Positions 10,013 to 21,225 of a DNA stretch of 64,000 bases are shown here, piece by piece. The notes beneath the pieces are model-generated. The model had not been told where the DNA came from. It searched no databases and was given only the letters and a program-made list of their open reading frames with translations. Numbering within the stretch: position 1 is the stretch's first letter; every line of letters begins with the position of its first letter. The position numbers and the translations under genes are program-made. The stretch covers positions 310,001 to 374,000 of the forward strand of contig JAESUZ010003517.1 in the NCBI GenBank assembly GCA_017311185.1. Reading direction: 5' to 3'. Source of the stretch: Proteles cristata cristata. Its lineage: Eukaryota; Chordata; Mammalia; Carnivora; Hyaenidae.

Positions 10013-11999
10013 AGTCCCTATAAAACCACAGAATTCTTCTCTCTCATCTTGTTCTTATAACGTGTTGAGAGTAGAAAGGCAGTGGAGACGATGAGGGCCA
10101 ATTCTGGAGCCTCAGTGAGGACTGAGGATGGTGTGCTGCTTCTGCGTTCCCATGCAGCACAGATAACAGAAAGCAGGGCATAGCTAATGCCTCTTCTCCC
10201 GAGCTTTGGGCCATTGGCAGCTATTCCAGAACAATGAGGGACACTCCTCCGCCAACTGCTTGCAGTGTCCTGTTACATCTTTTCAAGACCGTAACCTAAC
10301 CCCCAGTCTTTCAGGCTCCTCCCAGACACCAGGGATGTACATCTTCATTTTTCTTCATCTTCCACAAGGGACCCCTCCATGGGGCTCAGAATATTCTAAT
10401 GTGCCCCTTCCCGGTCCTGGACGGCTGCCTCCTAAAAACAGAACAGCTCTTGGCACATCTAGCAGAGCAAGGGGCTGCCAATAGTTCTACTAATGGCCTC
10501 CACTGGGATTTCAGAGACAAACTCCCATTGTAAGATTTCTGGGTCAGCAATTCCTGCCAAACTGCTGAGTATTCCTCTGGTCAAGTGGGAGAGACCAAAA
10601 TACTCAGGTTTCAAGTTCATATCTGTCTCCACGTTGGAGTCCTCTTGGAAACTGTGAAGCTCACTGAATTGGCAAATTTTCAACATGAGTTGATCTACAG
10701 GTGGCTGGGACTGCACCATTAGGCAGAAGTGTCCCCAGTGTGCTTGACAGAGGGTCCCAGCATGGGCCTCTGGGGTTTAAGGATCTCCAGAATACTACTG
10801 GCAGAATTCTGTGTGTATCCATTCACCTGCGTTGTTCTGAGTTGGTTCACAGCTTCCCAGAGTGGTCTATGACCCGTATCTTAATTCCCACTATTAGTAG
10901 GAGTGCTGGTTATTTGAAAAATAAGTAATCTTCCCAGACCCCAATGATCCTCCCTCAACTTGACGAAAGAGATACATGGAACCCAGTTATGGCCAATTGA
11001 CCTTGGAGCTGGGTTGTAGGCCATGATGTACCCCAAACAACACAAAGTCACCTCCAGAAAACTTAAAGGAGTAACGTAAGGCTCTTCTAAGAAGACTGGA
11101 AAGGGTAGTAAAGACTGAATCACCATATGTCACATATGCTAAGTTTCCTCAGAAGACATTTCCCTTCCTGAATGTTCACTTACAGACGCAGCTGTCCTCC
11201 CCAAATCCCCCTTTTCTGCCTCTCCCTGAAGACTCTCTCTGCCCTTTTCTCTTACCTCTTCATTGCCTTTTCCCCCGAGTAGCCTTCCATGTTTTCTGAT
11301 ACAAACCTACTTTGTCTCTCTGAGCTTTACAACATTCTCCTCCCACCCATTAAGCTGGGCAGCTCAGAAAAGGGGTTCCAGAGCCAAGGAACACTAGCAG
11401 AGAAGTTTCTAGAAGGTGATAGAGGCAAGCTGTCTCTAAAAGTTGTATCCAAGTAGTTTTGTTCCTGTCGTATCCTCGCCGGGTAAGTAGAAATAAAATC
11501 AGTAAAATCGAGGAACCGGTTACCATTTAAACTTAAACTGTGCTGTGAGAAAAGGTGGGGCAGGGCTGCTTCAACAAAAACAGAAAGATCACTGTAACAA
11601 GCAGAGAGGAAGCCAGCCTGAGACGCACTTACAGGACTGGAGAGGAAATACTTCTTTAAGTGAGATGTCGAGGGTGCAAAATTTAAGGAGGCGCTCATTC
11701 TCCAAGTTATACAAGTGCTGACCCTTCACAAGCATACTCCTCAGGGTGAGTGCCTCCTTAAATGTTGTCCTTAGCTGTCTTCTTCATCTCACCAGATCCT
11801 GGCCCTGATAGACTGCCCTTAGGAAGATAATAAAGGAGGAGCAGCCTACATACTTGTCATATGACATCATGTGTGAACACTAATATGTGTGCTAAATACA
11901 TAGAAAGATCTGGCGCGATCATCCCCAAACTGTTACTGTGTGGTTCATCCTGCGGAGCAGAATTGCACGAAGTGACAAGACCTTCCCTGGGAACTCCCC
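10013..11999. other. unique sequence, no feature recognised
   Basis: Nearly 2 kb without a repeat I can name. A phrase near 10980-11030 recalls the body of an old LTR but is too diverged to call. Small frames (for example 11327-11698, minus) lack domains. Confidence 0.4.
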
Positions 12000-12016
12000 C
12001 CACTTTTGTACTTCTT

Positions 12017-12205
12017 TTTTTTTTTTTTAATGTTTTATTTATTTCTAGGAGAGAGAGAGAGAGCGTGAGCAGGGGAGAGTCAGAGAGAGAGGGAGTCACA
12101 CAGAGTCAGCACAGAGCCCGACGTGGGGCTCAAACCCATGAACCACGAGATCATGACCTGAGCGAAAGTCGGACGCTTAACGGACTAAGCCACCCAGGCG
12201 CCCCG
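12017..12205 (-). mobile_element. CAN-SINE, young subtype with internal deletion
   Basis: Head, tail and (GA)n are typical of the young subtype. About 28 bp net are missing from the body at roughly 12098-12106, where the 'gactgaaacaggctccagg' segment should be. A perfect 17-bp target-site duplication, ccacttttgtacttctt, flanks it at 12000-12016 and 12206-12222. Confidence 0.95.
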
Positions 12206-12222
12206 CCACTTTTGTACTTCTT

Positions 12223-12930
12223 GAAGCTTCCAATTGTATGGCTTTAGTAATTTTAGATGAGCCAGAAAAATAGAGTAATCAGCCGTATTATATGTCAAAG
12301 GGCCTTCAGAAAATAGTAAAACAAAACAGATTGTCAGGGAGGTCTCAGGGTCAGATGCAAATGGTAAAAATTGAGATGTGTCGATAATCCTCACTCTCTG
12401 AATTCAAAGCACCCTTGCCTGTGCTGTTTCTCTCTGAAAGCGCACCGTGGCCACCCACCTCCCATAGATCTAGTATGAGGTTTGCTCTCGCCACAGATGT
12501 AAAATGGCCTTCCCCTGGGACTGAGCTGCATGGAGGGGGGGGGCGCCCACGGTGGTGTTGCTCCCTGGCTGTCCCCAAAACTGGAGGGTCTGGTGAAGAA
12601 GACAGTCAGCCCTGCCTGTCTAGAAATTCTAAAATTTCTCCCCAGTCCCGTTTATCCACCTGTCTTATCTAGGTGTTTCAGTAGAACATTCTGCAAATCC
12701 ACATTTTCTAGGCAGAACAGAAAGCCCAACTTCTTACTTCTCCTGCTTGGCAACCTCTGCATTTCCCTAGTACCTGTTCAGTCCTGCCTGAGATGGTTCT
12801 CGTTGTCTTGAATCTTGCCGTCATTCTTCGGGCCAAACAGGCAAGGCAGTTACCAACTCGGTTGCCCGAGAGCTGGTCATCAGGACCCCAGATAATTGGG
12901 AACCTATTGGACACGCCCTATCCACCCAAG
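12223..12930. other. unique sequence
   Basis: No gene or repeat was recognised. A run of nine G lies at 12535-12543. Confidence 0.4.
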
Positions 12931-13146
12931 AGCAGTGGTTTCCAGCGAGGGGTGATTTGTCCCCCAAGGGACAGTTGGCAGTTTCTAGAGACACTTTTGG
13001 ATGTCACATTTTGAGGGGAACTATTGACATCTATGAATGTAGACCAAGGAGGATGCTAAATATCTTCCAGTGCACAGGGCAGCCCCCACAACACGGAATT
13101 ATCCAACACAAAATATCAGTAGTGCTGAGAGGTGAGAAACCTGGCC
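12931..13146 (+). mobile_element. MER20 (hAT-Charlie DNA transposon)
   Basis: A near full-length copy: 'cagtggtttccagcgagggg' start, 'tcccccaagggacagttggc', 'cacagggcagcccccacaac', and an end near 'ggtgagaaacctgg'. The length of about 215 bp fits the 219-bp family. It is non-autonomous and has no coding capacity. Confidence 0.88.
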
Positions 13147-13149
13147 CTG

Positions 13150-13226
13150 GAGCCTTGCTATTCAAAGGCCAGTCCATGGACCAAGCAACAGTGATATTCC
13201 TTGGAACTAATTAAAATGCAGGACCT
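13150..13226 (+). mobile_element. MER5-like fragment
   Basis: The segment resembles the 5' part of MER5 ('ggccagtccatggaccaagc', then 'ggaactaattaaaatgcag'). It is cut off by the following SINE. Confidence 0.5.
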
Positions 13227-13227
13227 T

Positions 13228-13640
13228 GGGACAACTGAGTGGCTCAGTCAGTTAAATGTCTGGCTCTTTTTTTCTTAAGCTCTTTTTTAACATTTATTTA
13301 TTTTTGAGAGACAGTGCATGAGGTGGGGGAGGCAGAGGGAGGGGGAGACACAGGATCAGAAGCAGGCTCCAGGCTCTGAGCTGTCAGCACACAGCCCAAG
13401 GCAGGGATCAAACTTAGGAACCATGAGACCGTGACCCAAGCCAAAGTTGAATGCTTAACCCACTGAGTCACCCAGGTGTCCCTAAACATCTGACTCTTGA
13501 TCTTGGCTCAGGTCACGGTCTCATGGTTCATGGGACTGAGCCCCACAATGGGCTTGCTGACAGCATGGAACCTGCTTGAGATTCTCTCACTTCCTCTCTC
13601 TGCTCCTCCCCTTCTCTCTCTTTCTCTCTAAATAATAATT
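13228..13640 (+). mobile_element. diverged CAN-SINE, split by a second SINE
   Basis: The head lies at 13228-13268 and the remainder at 13483-13640, ending in a weak A-rich tail. The two halves join cleanly in CAN-SINE order once the inserted element is removed. Confidence 0.88.
13269..13482 (-). mobile_element. CAN-SINE inserted in a CAN-SINE
   Basis: A full minus-strand element sits inside the tRNA-like head of the outer copy. The duplicated target is host SINE sequence: taaatgtctggctctt at 13253-13268 and taaacatctgactctt at 13483-13498, with three mismatches. Confidence 0.9.
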
Positions 13641-13744
13641 AAACTTATAAAAGAATACATACAGGGTCTCTGGCTCCACATAGACCCCACTCTGAGATAC
13701 AGCTGAAAATGAATAACCCCTGTGTCATTCAGGATGGGCTTGGG

Positions 13745-13900
13745 TAGGGTTGTCAAACTCTCTGTGTGAAGGGCTGCAGAGTAAATACCGTAGGTTCTGA
13801 GGACCCGATGACCTAGGACACGATGAGCTAGGCCTTTGTAGCATGAAAGCAGGCATACTCGAGCTGTAAATGATTGGGTGCAGTGATGCTCCGGTCATTT
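13745..13900 (+). mobile_element. ancient interspersed repeat, probably a DNA transposon
   Basis: The degraded blocks 'tgaagggctgcagagtaaat' and 'tttgtagcatgaaagcaggc' match the family whose other end reads 'ttttattggaacacagcc'. The opposite orientation of this family is seen at 39430-39560. I do not assign a name. Confidence 0.5.
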
Positions 13901-14450
13901 GGCTGACATTACGTGGCCACCCCTGGGCAAGATCACGCTATGAAAACCACCCCCAAAATAAAAGACATCATTTCTTGCACACACTGTACATCCATTTTGG
14001 GTTGGCGGAGAGCCCATCCCAGGGTCTCAGCCTCCACTGCCACAACCTCCGCTGATCAGCACAGAGAGGCACATATGTACGACACACACAGTGCACGGTA
14101 TGCACGGGCTCCTAAGCCTCCCACCCGGCAGTGTCGCCCACCTCACTTGCATTTTATTGGCCAAAGCAAGTCACATACTTGTGCCTGACTTCAAGGGTGA
14201 GAATGTGTAGTTCCTACTTACTACCCAGATCCCCCACCCCGGAAATCCCAGCCCTACATCCAATACACCCAATCTATGAATTCCATCAAGTATTTGAATA
14301 GATCTGAGCAGAGCTGAATCACAGGTCAGTCATGGACAATTTAGTGGTGAACTTACCTCCTCCTCACACCTTCCTGCAAGGAATAAGAAACACTACAAAC
14401 ACTCACGGGTCACACCTCAGACCTCTCTTCTCTCACAAAAGCTCCAGCAG
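13901..14450. other. unique sequence
   Basis: Nothing recognised. Small frames at 13870-14188 have no domain. Confidence 0.4.
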
Positions 14451-14454
14451 TGGG

Positions 14455-14570
14455 TATCATCTAGTTCCAGAGAAGGAAACTGAGACAGAGAGGTGAGATG
14501 GCTTATGAAGGCCACCAGCTAGTAGATGATAGAGTTAGAACTCCAACTCAAGTCAGTCTGATCTCAGCAC
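14455..14570 (-). mobile_element. MIR relic
   Basis: Minus-strand MIR core: 'gaaggaaactgagacagagag' type sequence, then 'gccaccagctagtagatgat' and 'actccaactcaagtcagtct'. Confidence 0.75.
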
Positions 14571-14604
14571 CCATACATTTTAACATCATTGTGACCAGAT
14601 GTTT

Positions 14605-14815
14605 TGAACACTTACTGGGTACCAGGCATTGTATATACTTTTTTTTTTTTTTGCTTTTAATTCTCATAATAGTCCTCTGAAGTAGATATCATTAGCCCCA
14701 ATTTCCTGATAAGAGTCCAAGAAGTTAAGTAATAGGTTCAAAGTCACACGTTCTGTGATAAAACTAAAATTTCAACCCAGGTCTATTGACTCCAAAGCCC
14801 ACGCTTCTGAATTTC
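14605..14815 (-). mobile_element. MIR, nearly full length
   Basis: MIR is readable in reverse from 'cacttactgggtaccaggca' through 'ttctcataatagtcctctga' and 'aagttaagtaataggttcaa' to 'acccaggtctattgactcca'. A run of 14 T lies at 14639-14652. Confidence 0.8.
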
Positions 14816-15204
14816 TAGGACAAGAACATCTGTTCTGTAACTGAGGCACTGTGGGTGTCTGCTCATACCATTTGGGCCTTACCACTTCAGTGGGCATCAG
14901 TCAACTGCCCCCTGTCAGAACCTGCATCTCTATGCCTTGGGACTTTCTGGGAGGTCACTCAAGAGGCACTGCTGTATGCTCATACAACTCAGCAGAACCA
15001 GGAGATCACCGTCCAGGACCCAACCCCAACTCCACCCCTGGCTCCCCTCCAAAGACTACTAGTGTGGGCATACAAGTACCACAGCCCCCTTGCCTCCTGG
15101 GTATACGTATTCTGCACTGGATCCCTGAGTCCCAGTGGAATCAAGCCCTCATCACCCCCGGTAGCAGCTGACTTGACCATGCAACCCATGTGGGCTGCTG
15201 ACTC
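14816..15204. other. unique sequence
   Basis: Two overlapping plus-strand frames of 106 and 121 codons have no recognisable motif and are probably chance. Confidence 0.4.
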
Positions 15205-15435
15205 GAGTTATCAGATTTAACAAATAAAAACTACAAGACCCTAGTTACATTTGAATTTCAGATAAAACTGATATATTTTTTCTTAGTGTAAGTATGCCCC
15301 AGGCATTATTTGGGATATATACTAAAGAATTATTTATCTGAAAAACATGGCATAGGACATGATTATATTAAAAACTTACTCATTGTTTACCTGAAATGCA
15401 AATTTAACTGGCATCCTGTAGTTAACCTGGCAATG
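15205..15435. mobile_element. palindromic ancient element
   Basis: The left half (15208-15300) and right half (about 15310-15435) are diverged inverted repeats. For example 'acatttgaatttcagataaa' on the left faces the complement of 'acctgaaatgcaaatttaac' on the right. This is the form of a small foldback-type DNA element. It matches a repeat I have seen in mammals but cannot name. Confidence 0.6.
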
Positions 15436-16380
15436 TCTCTGCCATCCCTTCCTGTGTCGTCTCCCCACCTCCGTCTTCCATACAAGTGGCTTATACTTGA
15501 CTCTGTCTCAAAGTCTGTCCTGGAGGTACCTCAAACTATGATGGAGAGTCACATAATGGGGAACAAAACACATCTGCGCACAGCAGAGATACATATGATG
15601 TTCTAAGACCCATCTGGATTTCATGGGAACCAGGTCAGTGGGGCCAGGGCCAACCTCCAGGAGAACCACTTTGAATAAAGCTTATATCGAGAAGAGAAGC
15701 AGCTTTCCTCCCTTATTTCCCCCGCAACCACAGGTTGACATTTACATGGGAGGCAGCCCTTTATCTCCTCTTTGTATGCTCTGCCCGTGAGCACTGAGAG
15801 AGGCAGGCATCTCTATGCACCTTTCATCTGGGATTCTCTCCACTGTGTTCAGCATTAATAGATCAGAGACATATTCAGAACTACATGGACCAGATTCTGT
15901 TGCTACTGAATGGCCATTGCATCCTCCATCTTGCTTGCTAATGTATCTGGATTTTATTCACCTTGCTCAAAATGGCTGTATTCTTTAAGAGAAACCCAAG
16001 CTATCCCCAGAGTGTGATTCATTTTCAGTCAAAATCAACCATGGTAACTCCATTATCTTTAACAATAAGTGATTTAGAAATGGACATGAGATGCTGTGCA
16101 GGCCAGGGGGACAGAAGAGGGTATATAGCAACATGACTGAGCTCAGGAAGAGACATATGCATAGTAGATGTCAGGTATACCACCCAGATTCCCCCTCGGG
16201 ACAGAGGCATTCATTCTCATAGCTTCCGGAATGGCCGTGTCCAAGGTTAGGCCCTCTCCTCAGGGTCAGCCCACATCCAGTGACAGGTCAATGCAGAGGC
16301 CTCTTGCCTCAACTTGGGAACCTGTTAAGATTCAGCCAGCTCCAGAGTGCCCCATGGGGGTCGGCTGAGGCCTCTGTTGT
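15436..16380. other. unique sequence
   Basis: No gene or repeat was recognised. An AATAAA at 15675 has no associated transcript features. Confidence 0.4.
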
Positions 16381-16800
16381 GACTACATGTTGGCCGATTC
16401 CTCCCTCTGGCCAATCCTGTCTGTCACGTTCCAAAAGTCACTATTCCTGAGGGCACTTGCCTTCAACCTCCCTGCATGCAAATTTCCACCCCGGGGAAAA
16501 GCTCTAAGCCAACCAATGAGGAACAAGTTTCCTTTTTCAGTAGAAGACATTACTTTCTGCATCTGGAACTATAGCAGGGGACCTTGAGAGGAAACAACCT
16601 AAGAAGACAAGCCAGTGTTCTAGAATGATGACTCGAAAAGATGGAGTCTTTGATATCATGGAGTTACTAAATTGAGCAGCTCTAGAACTACCCTATTTCC
16701 AGGCCTCTGGTTATGCCAGCTAATAAATGTTTCTTGACAGTAAACCTCTCTTAGTTGGGTTTATGTTACTTGTAGTCAAAATTGCTTTAAATTATATACT
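16381..16800 (+). mobile_element. old LTR (MaLR-like), 3' half clearest
   Basis: The end pattern 'gttatgccagctaataaatg', 'cttagttgggtttatgttac' is the polyadenylation end of an old MaLR-type LTR. The 5' limit is uncertain. Confidence 0.5.
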
Positions 16801-17337
16801 ATAAACCAGTAGGAGGCAAAGGGAGAGACATACTCCAAGACAGAGAAGAGATGCCCAAAGCATCCAGGGCTCCAGAAACCCAACACATAGGTGACAAGCT
16901 AGGACGCTCCTCCAAATCCAGATGAAGTCCCTCATCCTACCCATGGTATCACTTCCCTCCTTGTTTCATGCCACTGTGACCCATAAAGCCAGAAACGACA
17001 GAGAAGTGGTGATTCTTTGCACAGCAGTGAGAAAGAAGGGATCTCCAGATAACCCCTCGATTCACAATCGCCAGCATGCTTCTGTTTTACTTTCTCCTTT
17101 TTCTTGTTACATAGAAGAAAAGCAGTCAGGCTAGGAAAGGCTAAATCATCCCAAGTGATGTCCATCTCATAAATACTGTAAAACTACAGGATGCTCAAGC
17201 AATATTTATACAGTTTTTGCCTCTTGTGATGAAATAAGCCACTTAGCTGCATCCCTGGGCCATGCAACATATCAGTAGCTGTCTGTCCAAAGTCAGAGGC
17301 ACCTTTAACGCACTGAGTGGTGTCTCTGCATTACCTT
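16801..17337. other. unique sequence
   Basis: Nothing recognised. Confidence 0.4.
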
Positions 17338-17340
17338 TCT

Positions 17341-17706
17341 GCTATGGACTGCATGTTTCTGCCAGCCCCAAATTCATATGGTAAAGCATGAATACCCAAA
17401 GTGGTGGTATTTGGAGGCTGGGCTTTGAGGAAGTAATTAAATCATGAGGGTGGAGACTTCATGATAGGATTAGTGTCCTTAAAGAAGGGATATGGGACAG
17501 TGTGCTTCTCTCTCTCTCCACCCCCTCTCTTATCCATGTAAAGGCAAGCTGTCTACAAGCCAGGAGGTGAGCCCTCACCAGACACCACATTTGCAGACAC
17601 CTTGATCTTAGACTTCCCAGCCTCCTGAACTGTGAGGAATAAACATTTGTTGTTTAAGGCACCTGGTCTATGGTATTTTAGTTACAGCAGCCAAACCTGA
17701 CTAAGA
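17341..17706 (+). mobile_element. MLT1-type MaLR solo LTR
   Basis: Nearly complete LTR: it starts 'tgctatggactgcatg', has 'ggtggtatttggaggctggg', 'gtctacaagccaggaggtga' and 'ggaataaacatttgttgttt', and ends 'cctgactaagaca'. TG...CA ends are present. No internal retroviral sequence was seen on either side. Confidence 0.85.
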
Positions 17707-17779
17707 CAGTAACGAAACGCATAACCCAAGCACATGGACTCTCTTGCCTGGGTGTTTATTTTCAGCATTGCATAGAAGA

Positions 17780-17900
17780 ATGGGAGGTAAGATCAAGAAT
17801 CAAACAGCTTAGGGCTAAGTCCTTGACTCTGGGTGAGTTGTGTAAGTATTCCATACTTCTCTCAATATCTATAAAATGGGAAACCTAATAATACCAGTCA
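17780..17900 (+). mobile_element. MIR relic
   Basis: Degenerate MIR blocks: 'tccttgactctgggtgagtt' and 'ctctcaatatctataaaatg'. Confidence 0.55.
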
Positions 17901-17904
17901 ACTT

Positions 17905-18255
17905 GGGTTAAGTTATGCTGCAGTAACAAACAACCCCCAAATCTCTTTGGCTTGCCATAACAAATGTTAGTTGTGTGCTTGCGTCCTGTGTCCATTGTGG
18001 GTTGGCTGTGGCCTAGATCCATGTAGTCTTCACTCCATGATGTAGCCGACACAGCAGCCTGTGTTTTGGACACTGCCACTGCTGATCTCATGGCAGAGGA
18101 AAGAGATCCCAAAAGAACCACATCATGATTGTGACAGCTTCTGCTTGGAAGTGACTCACATCACTTCTGCCCATGCTAGAGAGCACCGCACTTGTCACGC
18201 AGCCAAGGCTGATGCCATAGAGTGGGAAACATTGGAAGGGCCAATGTTTTTAATA
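17905..18255. mobile_element. unclassified old LTR-like repeat
   Basis: The run 'gctgcagtaacaaacaaccc', then 'ttgtgggttggctgtggcct' and 'gaagtgactcacatcacttc', matches a recurring mammalian repeat, read here with the LTR 3' end at the left. The family was not assigned. Confidence 0.45.
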
Positions 18256-18559
18256 ATAATACAAGTTACCACACTAACATACAGGACTGCTCTGAGGACT
18301 GAAGGTAAGGGGCACATACTAAACATCCCAGAAGTTAGCAACAATAAGTGCTAGTACTATCATCTTAAATTCTAAATTACTTAGCAGATAAGGCAACTTT
18401 TTATTAAGTGGGCCCTTCTATTTAGATTAAGCTTTTGAAAGTACTAACTCTATTTAGATAGCAAGTGGATTACTAGATACTGTGAATCAGTGACCAAATA
18501 GTTTATTGAACTGCACAATGGACATAAAGGTAATGCTGTGTAGGTTAAAAGAGATAATC
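18256..18559. other. AT-rich unique sequence
   Basis: Nothing recognised. Confidence 0.4.
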
Positions 18560-19050
18560 CATAGAATGGCAGATGAAAGATGGCCACAACTTCTTGTGAC
18601 TTTTCTCTTTGAGAATGAATCTAATTCCCAACCCCTGAATCTGGGCAGCTTTAGTGACCAGTCTGACCAATAGAATGTGGCAGAAGTAAAGTTTCAGGAA
18701 TTCTGAGGCTAGATTTTACAAAGCTTTGCAGCTTCTCTCCAACCCCTCTTAAAGCACTTGCTCTTGGAGATGTGAGCCGTCACCCAAGATGGAGAGGGGT
18801 CTGGTTGAGCCCAGTCTTCCAGTAGTCTGTGCCAAAGTGCCAGACATTTGAGTAAAGTCATCGTGACCATCAGACTAGCCTGTCAGCTCAGTGCCACCAA
18901 GTGACCTGGGCTGATGTCTTATAGAGTGTTAACGATCGCCCAGCTGACCCCTGCCTGAATTTCTGCCTCACAAAATCACAAGATGATGAAATGGTTGTTG
19001 TAGCCACTAAGTTTTAGAGTAGTCTGCAATTCAGCAATAGATAACCAGAA
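18560..19050 (+). mobile_element. MaLR-like LTR
   Basis: Order of landmarks: 'cccctgaatctgggcagctt', 'gaccaatagaatgtggcaga', 'gttgtagccactaagtttta', ending 'cagcaatagataaccagaac'. The same family appears at 25540-25985 and 39690-40085. Confidence 0.65.
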
Positions 19051-19561
19051 CACGTGGAAGCCCTTAGCACTGTGTCTGACTCATCGTTCATTCAGAACAC
19101 ATCGCCGGGATCATCACATGGGGTAAATTCCCAGCTCACCTCCCCCAGTGGATTTGGAATGCCTCTGGCTGAGAACTGAGGAAAGGATCGTGAAAACACA
19201 TCTGGATTCAAAGTTTTCATAGTTTCTGAGGCTTCCCCCACATGTAAGAGCAGGAACATTCCCAGGGGCCAGAAGGGGAGACTGAAACACACGGCAGACT
19301 GCTAGACCGGGGAACACTACAAACTCCTGGCTTCCCTTGGGTACACTTTGGGCTGAAACCTTTAAAGAAAGCCAAAATTCAACAACCTCAATTCCCTTAA
19401 GACTCAAGTAAAATTGCTGCACCTATAAGACACCCTGTGTTGCCCCTGGTGCGTACATGTGCCACAAGGCACCCATCACACACTCTCAGGCACTGATTGT
19501 GTACCTCTTTTTAAGAAGCAATGACCTAGATTCTAGAGTTGGAAAACTCCCCTATTTAAGA
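19051..19561. other. unique sequence
   Basis: Nothing recognised. Confidence 0.4.
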
Positions 19562-19678
19562 ATACATATATATGTGTGTATATATGTATATATGTGCATA
19601 TATATGTATATATACGTGTGTATGTATACATATGTGTGTATGTGTGTGTATATATGTGTGTGTGTGTATATGTATGTG

Positions 19679-19732
<54 letters not shown>

Positions 19733-19738
19733 CATATG
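19562..19738. repeat. compound (TA/TG)n microsatellite
   Basis: About 175 bp of alternating purine-pyrimidine sequence: interrupted TATATGTG-type repeats, then a nearly pure (TG)n of about 19 units at 19690-19727. Open frames through it are low-complexity artefacts. Confidence 0.97.
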
Positions 19739-19864
19739 CTGGTGCTATTCCCTCTGTTGTTGATCCGTTGGCTTACTTGACATAGGGATTTGGCCCATTT
19801 CAAGGGAAAATGAGACAGTAATGTAATGACTTCACCGAATCTCAGCTCCTTTTCTTCTCGAGGC

Positions 19865-20240
19865 ACAGCCAGACCACACTTTCCAGGATCCCCTGCAGAG
19901 GGATGGGACCATCTCTAACTGACATCTGGTTCCCAGACTGAGGGTAGTAGTGATGGACACCCCTTCCAGGGCTGGCCCCTGCTACACCTCCTGGGTGCCT
20001 CTTCATGCTGTCTTCCATCATCAGCCAGATGGTTCACAGAATGAGCCTAAGTGGGTGGAAGAACCTAGAATGGAAGGAGGCTGGGTCCCTGAATGACTGG
20101 GTGGAACAGAGCTCCACTTCCTGGCACCATGCAGACTAGCACTGGGCTGCGAGCTGGGCGAGAAGTAAGGCTTTTGTACATTAAAGCTACTGTGACTCGG
20201 GCTATTTGTTGGAGTCAAGAGCCTTTCTTGACTAACACAA
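19865..20240 (+). mobile_element. MaLR-like LTR, 3' part
   Basis: Landmarks: 'gaggctgggtccctgaatga', 'ctgggcgagaagtaaggctt' and 'ttaaagctactgtgactcgg', matching the polyadenylation end of an MLT1-type LTR. The 5' part is less certain. Confidence 0.6.
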
Positions 20241-21040
20241 TAGTGGGAGGTAGGAGAAGGCTGTGTCATTCTCTTTCCTCCAAGGAGAACGAGCTGGGGA
20301 GTCTCAGGGCCTTTGTCAGAGGATTTACTGACAGCACTTAGACTGTGTGCCACAAGTCCTGAAGAAAGGAAAGAGAGGCTCAGAGGGCTCCCCCTGCCCT
20401 CCCCAGTCTCCTAAGGGCATGAAGGAGGAATCTTCTATTCTCCCTTACTCTCTGCAGGGGAATGGCACGAAGGTATCTAGCACATCATGTTCTGCTAGCT
20501 CCAGTGACAAGTAGATGAAATTCTATCACTCGTCCCACAGCGGACCTCAGAAGTGACTAATTTAATCCCCGAGGCCTCTTTAGAAGGAGAATCCTCTACT
20601 GTCTCGGCAACTCCTCCCTTCACTCAGCCTGGTTTCCACGAAGCCAGAGAGTTGCTCTCAAATCAGCTCAGCAGGGAGCAGATATTCTTGGAGTGATTCT
20701 TCCCCAATTTGGCTGACTGAATGGAAGAGCTATTTATTAGAGCTCTAAAATGGTGCCTTTTGCATAACATGGTGCTATACCCTGGAAATCACTTCCTCCT
20801 CCCCCCGAAAATGGCAAGGGAGACAGCTGCACTCTCCGGAGAGAGAGAGACGGGATGGACTGGTATCCACACAGGGCCAGACTAGGGGGGATGAAGAGGT
20901 CGTGTAGGACAAGAAGTCACCTGCTACTGGTTTCTTTAGCTTTGGAACTTTGGATGCCTTCTTCTACCACTCCCTGCAGACTGGAATCCTGGAGGCTGGA
21001 GTAGCACTGGGTGACTCAGAAAGGAGAGGGCCCACATCTG
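20241..21040. other. unique sequence
   Basis: No gene or repeat was recognised. Confidence 0.4.
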
Positions 21041-21044
21041 GAGA

Positions 21045-21225
21045 TCACCCAGACCTCGGCGTGATTCCTAGCTCCAGCAGATACTGCTAGCTGTGTAATG
21101 CAGAAAAGTAACTCAACCTCTCTGAGCTCCCGTTTGTATGCCTAGAAATGGAGACTGATGAAATCTAACACTGTCACAGAGTCCTTTAAAGGGGCAGATG
21201 AACTAATGAGTAAAGTGTCTGGCAT
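21045..21225 (+). mobile_element. MIR relic
   Basis: MIR landmarks: 'gattcctagctccagcagat', 'gctagctgtgtaatgcagaa', 'taactcaacctctctgagct' and 'taatgagtaaagtgtctggc'. Confidence 0.75.

Noticed and set aside
19457..19866. Several frames rich in Tyr, Ile, Cys and Val
   Set aside because: They are translations of the TA/TG microsatellite.
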